A stretch of DNA of 6,940 nt, taken from NCBI GenBank assembly GCA_034666465.1, contig JAXDLT010000301.1, positions 1 to 6,940 of the forward strand, written 5' to 3'. The notes below the pieces were generated by a model. The model saw only the letters and a list, made by a program, of their open reading frames with translations, was not told the origin of the DNA and did no database searches. The stretch comes from CF-96 sp028287605. Lineage in GTDB: Bacteria > Chloroflexota > Dormibacteria > Aeolococcales > Aeolococcaceae. Both the position numbers and the translations under genes were made by a program. Below, one piece after another: positions 1-3,902 of the stretch; within the stretch, counting starts at the first letter, position 1, and each line of letters begins with the position of its first letter.

Positions 1-777
1 CCGCAGCTTCACTCGGCGCCGGCCGCGCCGGCCAAACCTCCATCACCACCACCGCCGCCGAGCCCGGCCCTGCCGGCCACGGCCGAGGTCGGGATCTGCA
101 CCGATGGATCGCCATCGGTGCCGCGTCCGCTGGCCACCGAGTTCCTCAACCGCCTGGCCGACGCCGTCGACGCCTGGCCCGCCGGACCGGTCGGCGACTA
201 CCGGAACGGCGCGCCTCCGCAGCCGGGCCTCCACCTGGTGCTGCGCAGCGCCGCCGATCGGAGCGGTCGCCGGATTCCGCAGGGCGCCGTCGACGGCTAC
301 ATCGATGCCGTGCCCGGGGTGCCGCCGCGGCTCGACCTCGACGATCCCCGCTTCCTCGACGAGGAGCCGGCCTGGGCTTCGGCGGTGCGCACGGCGGAGA
401 GCGCCCGTGCCCGCGCCCTGCGGCAGGCAGCGGACACCGCCGACGCCATCCGGCATGCGCGGGTCACCTCCGGGCTGCCACGGGCCGGCGACTGCCTGAT
501 GACCGTCGCCGGAGAGCTGTTGCCGGGGCACCGGATCATCGGCTCTCTGACGGACCTGCGGCAGGACATCATTGCGCCGGTCAGGGGCGACCTCGGCGAG
601 GCGACCGTGGTCGTGGGGCATGCGTGCGCTGATCCCGCGACCTGCCCTCCGACGGAGACGGGCTGGTCGCACCGCTTTGCGGGACATGGTGTGACGGCGG
701 TTCGCTTTCTCCCGCCGGAGGTGTTTCTGGACGTGCTGCCGGACTTTCTGAGGGGGCTGTATCCGTCGTCACCGTGA
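1..777 (+). CDS. C-terminal part of a protein with a proline-rich linker and vWA-like domain (5' end outside window)
   Basis: The frame is open from base 1 to the TGA at 775-777, which is followed directly by a second TGA at 778-780, so the true start lies upstream. A GTG exists at 118, but the frame before it reads naturally, so I treat it as internal. Residues 1-28 of the visible part are rich in Pro and Ala, including a run of five prolines, typical of an extracytoplasmic or inter-domain linker. Then comes VGICTDGSPSV (88-120), whose D-G-S-P-S fits the DxSxS metal-site motif that opens vWA domains. Further on, IIGSLTD sits where the family often has a TD pair, and the end (TVVVGHAC ... FRGLYPSSP-like tail) could be the last strands and helix. 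The vWA assignment is inference from motif and order only; substrate and partners are unknown. Its 3' end converges on, and overlaps by 9 bp, the sulfurtransferase gene. Third positions are almost all G or C. Confidence 0.75.
   Translation, partial: PQLHSAPAAPAKPPSPPPPPSPALPATAEVGICTDGSPSVPRPLATEFLNRLADAVDAWPAGPVGDYRNGAPPQPGLHLVLRSAADRSGRRIPQGAVDGYIDAVPGVPPRLDLDDPRFLDEEPAWASAVRTAESARARALRQAADTADAIRHARVTSGLPRAGDCLMTVAGELLPGHRIIGSLTDLRQDIIAPVRGDLGEATVVVGHACADPATCPPTETGWSHRFAGHGVTAVRFLPPEVFLDVLPDFLRGLYPSSP
752..776. repeat. 25-bp direct repeat, copy 1 (left)
   Basis: This copy matches bases 3715-3739 at 23 of 25 positions in the same orientation; the mismatches are C757/T3720 and C767/G3730. 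The shared core includes TGTATCCGT and GTCACCGTG. It covers the last codons of gene 1, two bases of that gene's stop codon, and the stop codon and last two codons of the convergent sulfurtransferase gene. Similarity does not continue on either side, so the edges are sharp. It may be an att-like or target duplication, but this is unproven. Confidence 0.6.
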
Positions 778-1665
778 TGAGTCTGGACCCTGCGCTGTGA
801 TTCGTTCGTGCCCTGCCTCCGCAGGGCGCGGGGTCTCGTCGGCGGTGGCGATGGGAGCATCAGACCTGGTGGACCAGTCGCTCCAGGAGCCGGGATACAG
901 CCGGGCGCCCCGCAGTCCGGCGACCTCGAGACCGAGCAGGTTCACGCACGCGCTCACGCCGCTCCCGCAATAGGCGACGACCTCGGATCCATCGTGGACA
1001 CCCAACTCCTGGAACCGGTGGCGGAGTTGGTCTGGGCTCCTGAAGCGGCCATCAGCATCCAGGTTGCCGCCCCAGGGGGCGCTGCGGGCCCCGGGGATGT
1101 GACCGGCCCTCGGGTCCGTCGGCTCGAACTCCCCGAGATAGCGGGTCCGCCTTCGGGCATCCAGGAGCAGGACGTGATCCGGAAGATGGCGCATGGAGTC
1201 GTAGTCCAGCTTCATCGCTGTCCGCGGTGGGCGGGCGACGAAGTCGCCGTGGGGACGTGTTCGCCATCCAGTCTCCAACTGCCCGGTCCATCCGGCCAGC
1301 CCGTTGTCGAGGACGGCCACCAGGTCGTGGCCGAAGTAGTGGAGCGTCCACCACAGCCGGCACGCCGTGAACCCGTTGCGATCGTCGTAGACGACGATGG
1401 CGGAGTCGCGGTCGACGCCAGCAGCACGCATGACGTCCTCGAACGCCTCCCGATGCGGGAGTGGATGGCGGCCACCGCCGGTCTCATGGGCCGACAAGCC
1501 CTCCGCCTCGAGGTCGACGAACACCGCACCAGGAATGTGGCCGGCCTCGTATCCCGGTCGGCCAGGCTGGTCCTCCTGCCACCGGAAGTCGATCACGCGG
1601 AGGTTGGGGTCGCCCAGGTGTGCGGCCAACCAGGGCGCTTCGACCAACGGTCCGAATGTGCTCAT
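769..1665 (-). CDS. Thiosulfate/3-mercaptopyruvate sulfurtransferase (tandem rhodanese domains)
   Basis: This 298-residue protein, a normal length for SseA-type two-domain sulfurtransferases, would move a sulfane sulfur from thiosulfate or 3-mercaptopyruvate to a thiol or cyanide, through a persulfide on a cysteine, in the cytoplasm. The N-terminal domain (about 8-130) has VIDFRW, AGHIPGAVFVDLE and the non-catalytic loop YDDRNGFTA with no cysteine. The C-terminal domain (about 160-272) has LLDARRRTRYLGE, AGHIPGAR and the active loop YCGSGVSA, with catalytic Cys233. CGSGV(S/T)A is closer to mercaptopyruvate sulfurtransferases than to the CRKGVTA loop of classical rhodanese, so substrate choice leans that way but is not settled. 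The ATG at 1665 overlaps the regulator's TGA as ATGA, which implies translational coupling; an ATG 12 bases upstream is possible but has no better ribosome site. The stop lies inside the left direct repeat. Confidence 0.93.
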   Translation of the reverse strand: MSTFGPLVEAPWLAAHLGDPNLRVIDFRWQEDQPGRPGYEAGHIPGAVFVDLEAEGLSAHETGGGRHPLPHREAFEDVMRAAGVDRDSAIVVYDDRNGFTACRLWWTLHYFGHDLVAVLDNGLAGWTGQLETGWRTRPHGDFVARPPRTAMKLDYDSMRHLPDHVLLLDARRRTRYLGEFEPTDPRAGHIPGARSAPWGGNLDADGRFRSPDQLRHRFQELGVHDGSEVVAYCGSGVSACVNLLGLEVAGLRGARLYPGSWSDWSTRSDAPIATADETPRPAEAGHERITAQGPDSSR

Positions 1666-3098
1666 AGCGGAACCCATGTGAGGCGGTGAAGCCGCTCGTC
1701 GAGCTGTGCAACGGCGGCGACGTCGTCCCAGCGCGAGAGGTGTCGTCGTACGCCGATCACACGCTGGACGTGGGCGACGAGGCCAACGTCGGAGGCCAGC
1801 TCGAGCGAATGGGTCAGGAGGCTGCAGGCGTGCTCCACCTCCTGCTCCTTGGCATAGGCCATCGCAAGATCGGCGAGGAGGGTCGACCGAACGGAGACGA
1901 GCGTGGCGTCGACCCCGCGGAGCGCGTCCTCGATGATCGGTGTGCCTTCCCTCGCGTCGCCGAGGAGCTGTGTGCAATTTCCACGGTAGCCCGCCAGGCG
2001 AGCGGATGGCGCCGCATGCCAGTGCGCGAAGAACCCGACGTCGGGCGCTGAGCCGGTGGCCAGCACCTGATCGGCGTGCTCGAGGTCGCGGTAGGCGGCG
2101 TGGGCGTCACCGCCGGCGGCATGCTCCTCTGCCCGGCGAACCGAGAGCCACGTGCGCAGCCACGGTGAGGCGCTGTCGCCGGCCGCGGCGTGGGCGGCGT
2201 CCAGCAGGTGCAGGGCCATCGAGGGCGCTGGCCCGTGCCCGTCGCGCCAAAGATCGGAGTAGAGGTGACTCCTCTGCCCGAGGACATACGCGCGCAGCGG
2301 ACCGTCGCCTGCCTCCTGCGCGTGTCCCTCCGCCGAGACGTAGCGAGCGTGCGCATCGCCGCGATTGCCGAGTGTGAAGGCGAGCCGCCCGGCGACCGCG
2401 GACATCGTCCCGGCGACGAGATGGAGCCGGCCCTGTTGGGCAGCGGGCTGTTCGGTTCGCAGCAGGGAGTGCAGGTACCCGAGGTGCCGCTCAACCTGGG
2501 GCAGGAGCTCCCGGGGAGCCGCGGTGTGCATCCGCTCCGCGTACACGGCCGCAACCGTGCCGAGATCATCGAGGAGGCGTCCGTCGACCCGGTCCGAGGC
2601 AGCGGTGACGATGCGCTCGGCATCCACGATCGAGCCACTCGCCAGGGCCGCTCCGCCCCAGAGCAGGTGCTGAAGGAACTCTCGCCGCCTCACGTCCCCC
2701 ACTCTACGAGCGAGAGCTCGACCCAGCGCATCGGAGAGGTTGCGGCACTCCGCGGCGAGCCGAGGCCCGGGCAGGAAGCCCAGGTGCTCGGGAGGCATCT
2801 GAAAGAGGAGGCAGAGGCGAGGCGTGTAGTAGGTGCCCGGGTGCCTGACGCCCCGTTCCCACTTGCTCACGAGGTTCGCGTCGACCCGGGGCGCGGGCTC
2901 CTCCAGCAGAGAGGCCAGTTCCTCCAGGCCGGCCGCGACGTCGTCCTGCTCCCAGCGGCGCACCAAACGCTCTAAACGAAGACGCGGGTTGCCGCTTCTC
3001 GGCGAGGCATGTCCCAGCGTCTGTCCCAGTGGGTGTCCCACGGACCGTCCCTTCTGACTTTCCTCGAGCAGCGTGATGCTCACGCCCATGGACAGCAT
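1662..3098 (-). CDS. XRE-type helix-turn-helix regulator with TPR-like C-terminal region
   Basis: From the ATG at 3098 the protein has 478 residues. About 38-110 form a Cro/CI-type HTH; the recognition part VDANLVSKWERGVRHP (72-87) is the signature of actinobacterial XRE regulators. A twin-arginine-like stretch, RRREFLQHLLWGGAALASG (137-155), follows, then about 300 residues of Ala-rich helical repeats like the TPR sensor halves of such regulators, which bind a peptide, a small molecule or a partner. It probably acts as a cytoplasmic DNA-binding regulator of its own operon and perhaps the divergent genes. The start is uncertain: ATG 3098 and ATG 3089 have badly spaced GAGGG, while GTG 3041 has AAGGG with a 7-base spacer and gives 459 residues. 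All three keep the HTH. The frame continues open further upstream, but there it only mirrors the divergent gene. Leu42 is encoded by TTA (2973-2975). The last 4 bases overlap the sulfurtransferase start. Confidence 0.88.
   Translation of the reverse strand: MLSMGVSITLLEESQKGRSVGHPLGQTLGHASPRSGNPRLRLERLVRRWEQDDVAAGLEELASLLEEPAPRVDANLVSKWERGVRHPGTYYTPRLCLLFQMPPEHLGFLPGPRLAAECRNLSDALGRALARRVGDVRRREFLQHLLWGGAALASGSIVDAERIVTAASDRVDGRLLDDLGTVAAVYAERMHTAAPRELLPQVERHLGYLHSLLRTEQPAAQQGRLHLVAGTMSAVAGRLAFTLGNRGDAHARYVSAEGHAQEAGDGPLRAYVLGQRSHLYSDLWRDGHGPAPSMALHLLDAAHAAAGDSASPWLRTWLSVRRAEEHAAGGDAHAAYRDLEHADQVLATGSAPDVGFFAHWHAAPSARLAGYRGNCTQLLGDAREGTPIIEDALRGVDATLVSVRSTLLADLAMAYAKEQEVEHACSLLTHSLELASDVGLVAHVQRVIGVRRHLSRWDDVAAVAQLDERLHRLTWVPL
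3004..3051 (-). repeat. Four 12-bp tandem units beginning GGGAC
   Basis: On the minus strand, GGGAC recurs exactly every 12 bases (plus-strand GTCCC at 3011, 3023, 3035 and 3047); the two middle units also share a final CT. In the regulator frame this encodes four-residue repeats GRSV, GHPL, GQTL and GHAS (17-32 from ATG 3098). If translation really starts at GTG 3041, three of the four units remain coding. Expansion or contraction would stay in frame. The units could equally be spaced protein-binding sites near the regulator's start. Confidence 0.6.
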
Positions 3099-3112
3099 TG
3101 CCCTCGAGGGCA
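3099..3112. promoter_or_regulatory. 14-bp perfect palindrome in the divergent intergenic region (candidate operator)
   Basis: TGCCCTCGAGGGCA is a perfect inverted repeat lying directly upstream of the regulator's ATG at 3098 and 134 bases upstream of the Gre-like GTG. Such a site between a regulator and a divergent operon is where autoregulatory operators usually sit. In regulator mRNA it could instead fold as a 5-bp stem with a UCGA loop, and so mask the GAGGG just before the start. The operator role is inference. Confidence 0.4.
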
Positions 3113-3233
3113 GGATTCCGCAACCCCGTGGCATCGCGCAGTCCACCCACGCCCGCACGAATGTCGGTCGCTGTATCGGCCTGATCGGTACGGGGCGGCC
3201 TGCTGGAATCGCGTCATGGACAGACATCGAGTC

Positions 3234-3240
3234 GGGAGGT
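3234..3240 (+). promoter_or_regulatory. Ribosome binding site fixing the Gre-like gene start
   Basis: GGGAGGT lies 6 bases before the GTG at 3247. It matches the 16S anti-Shine-Dalgarno closely at ideal spacing and selects this GTG over the upstream in-frame ATGs at 3073 and 3088, which lie across the divergent gene's start region. Confidence 0.75.
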
Positions 3241-3246
3241 CGGATT

Positions 3247-3561
3247 GTGAATGAGCATCGTCTCGCGCGCGTGGACCCCATCTCCAGCGAGGTCCCAAGG
3301 GATGAGTCGCTCTGCGGTGAGGTGCAAGTGGGCTCCAGAGTGTGCGTGCGTGACGCCCATGGTGAGGAGGAGTACACCATCGTGAGGAGTGTTGATGCCG
3401 ATGCTGCGCAGGGACGCATCTCGACAGAATCACCCGTGGGGCGCGCCCTGCTCGGGGGCAGGCGAGGAGAGGAGGTCAGCGTGCACACGCCGGGTGGCAT
3501 CCGGGCACTGACGATCGTGAAGGTGACAGCGCCCTGTTGCTGTTCGTCCGGGAGGCGATGA
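3247..3561 (+). CDS. Stand-alone GreA/GreB C-terminal (FKBP-like) domain protein
   Basis: The 104-residue product starts at GTG 3247, chosen for its strong ribosome site. After about 25 variable residues it runs through a complete Gre C-terminal domain (25-93): VQVGSRVCVRD, EEYTIVRSVDAD, GRISTESPVGRALLG and VSVHTPGGIRALTIVKV. These match the conserved strands of GreA, including the S.SP(I/V)..ALLG signature and the TPGG turn. In GreA this domain binds the rim of the RNA polymerase secondary channel. The N-terminal coiled coil whose acidic tip stimulates transcript cleavage is absent, so cleavage activity is not expected. It may be a polymerase-binding modulator, like Rnk or other Gre-family relatives; that is inference. 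The tail has three consecutive cysteines (97-99), unusual for the family. The gene is divergent from the XRE regulator and is followed 3 bp later by a small basic ORF. Confidence 0.85.
   Translation: MNEHRLARVDPISSEVPRDESLCGEVQVGSRVCVRDAHGEEEYTIVRSVDADAAQGRISTESPVGRALLGGRRGEEVSVHTPGGIRALTIVKVTAPCCCSSGRR
3551..3555 (+). promoter_or_regulatory. Ribosome binding site of the 41-residue basic ORF
   Basis: GGAGG lies within the last codons of the Gre-like gene, 9 bases before the GTG at 3565. It supports independent initiation on the same mRNA. Confidence 0.5.
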
Positions 3562-3564
3562 TCC

Positions 3565-3690
3565 GTGCGCACCGCAAGGACGAAGCTGCTGAAGATGATC
3601 GCGGCCGAAGAGAGACGCCAGCGACGCGACGAGAAGCGGGAGAAGCGACGTCGGCAGAGGGAGTTGCGCCGGCGGGCGGCCATGCGCTGA
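3565..3690 (+). CDS. Small Arg/Lys-rich helical protein, 41 residues
   Basis: A GTG at 3565, 3 bases after the Gre-like stop, opens a 41-residue frame ending in TGA at 3688-3690. The product begins MRTARTKLLKMIAAEE and then alternates Arg/Lys clusters with Glu, Asp and Gln; 15 Arg and 4 Lys make it nearly half basic. It has no signal peptide, membrane segment or cysteine, and reads as one long charged helix, suited to nucleic-acid or RNA polymerase contact. I do not recognise a family. Evidence that it is real: a GGAGG site at 3551-3555, tight spacing with the preceding gene, and a candidate hairpin terminator 6 bases after its stop. Evidence against: it is short, and a high-GC sequence easily yields Arg-rich frames by chance. 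If real, it is co-transcribed with the Gre-like gene and may work with it. Confidence 0.5.
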   Translation: MRTARTKLLKMIAAEERRQRRDEKREKRRRQRELRRRAAMR

Positions 3691-3695
3691 GGCGC

Positions 3696-3722
3696 CAACC
3701 CCTCCGACCTCCTCGGGGGTTG
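3696..3722 (+). terminator. Candidate hairpin terminator after the Gre-like operon
   Basis: CAACCCC (3696-3702) pairs with GGGGTTG (3716-3722), a 7-bp stem with a 13-base loop. It starts 6 bases past the stop of the small ORF. There is no T-run afterwards, but actinobacterial terminators often lack one. The right arm overlaps the right direct repeat, so the arm sequence may be conserved for another reason. Confidence 0.4.
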
Positions 3723-3739
3723 TATCCGTGGTCACCGTG
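3715..3739. repeat. 25-bp direct repeat, copy 2 (right)
   Basis: This is the second copy of the 752-776 sequence, 23/25 identical, same orientation, 2963 bp apart start to start. Read in the frame matching gene 1 it gives RGLYPWSPW against RGLYPSSP-stop, so it looks like a detached copy of gene 1's last codons. It is not inside a supported gene. Confidence 0.6.
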
Positions 3740-3794
3740 GACGCCTCTGCGCACCGCCGTGCTATGGCGACTCGCGCCATCGAGCCCGGAGGGT

Positions 3795-3803
3795 TGGTAC
3801 CGT
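3795..3803 (+). promoter_or_regulatory. Candidate extended -10 promoter element of the helicase unit
   Basis: TGGTACCGT fits the extended -10 form TGN-TANNNT. The hexamer TACCGT ends 6 bases before the ATG at 3810, the spacing expected if transcription starts at the A of that ATG and makes a leaderless mRNA, which is common in actinobacteria. No convincing -35 box is seen 16-19 bases upstream. Confidence 0.35.
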
Positions 3804-3809
3804 GACCCG

Positions 3810-3902
3810 ATGATCGTCAGCGAGACCGTCCAAAGGTCCCCATCGGCCGGGGCCATCGGCCATCCGCTCGAGGACGCCTCGTTGGTCATCCACCTGTCGT
3901 GA
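3810..3902 (+). CDS. Possible leaderless 30-residue leader ORF coupled to the helicase gene
   Basis: ATG 3810 opens a 30-residue frame (beginning MIVSETVQRSPSAGAIG) whose TGA at 3900-3902 overlaps the helicase GTG at 3899 as GTGA. The helicase start has no Shine-Dalgarno sequence of its own, so ribosomes finishing this frame could reinitiate there. I do not recognise the peptide; it has no signal sequence or run of one amino acid that would suggest a classical attenuator. It may serve only to bring ribosomes to the downstream start, or it may not be translated at all. Confidence 0.35.
   Translation: MIVSETVQRSPSAGAIGHPLEDASLVIHLS

Noticed and set aside
43..687. 214-residue minus-strand frame opposite gene 1
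   Set aside because: It is an Arg/Gly/Pro-rich shadow typical of high-GC antisense, opposite a frame with a plausible domain.
808..1689. Long plus-strand open frame opposite the sulfurtransferase
   Set aside because: It is antisense to a gene with clear rhodanese motifs. The product shows no recognisable domain, and long antisense frames are expected at high GC.
3073..3246. Longer N-terminus for the Gre-like protein from ATG 3073 or 3088
   Set aside because: It would overlap the divergent regulator's start, has no ribosome site and shows no Gre coiled-coil features. GTG 3247 has GGGAGGT at ideal spacing.
3216..3254. 12-residue frame (ATG 3216) overlapping the Gre-like start
   Set aside because: There is no ribosome site, the sequence TGGAAT before it is a poor -10, and the Gre-like gene already has an excellent ribosome site of its own.
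3099..3698. Upstream extension of the XRE regulator frame on the minus strand
   Set aside because: The frame stays open, but it runs antisense to the Gre-like gene and microprotein and has no family resemblance. The HTH begins only about 40 residues after ATG 3098.
3537..3902. 121-residue plus-strand frame across the microprotein and helicase leader
   Set aside because: Its first part overlaps the Gre-like end and the microprotein in another frame, with no recognisable domain. Only the last 30 codons from ATG 3810 have supporting signals and are listed separately.
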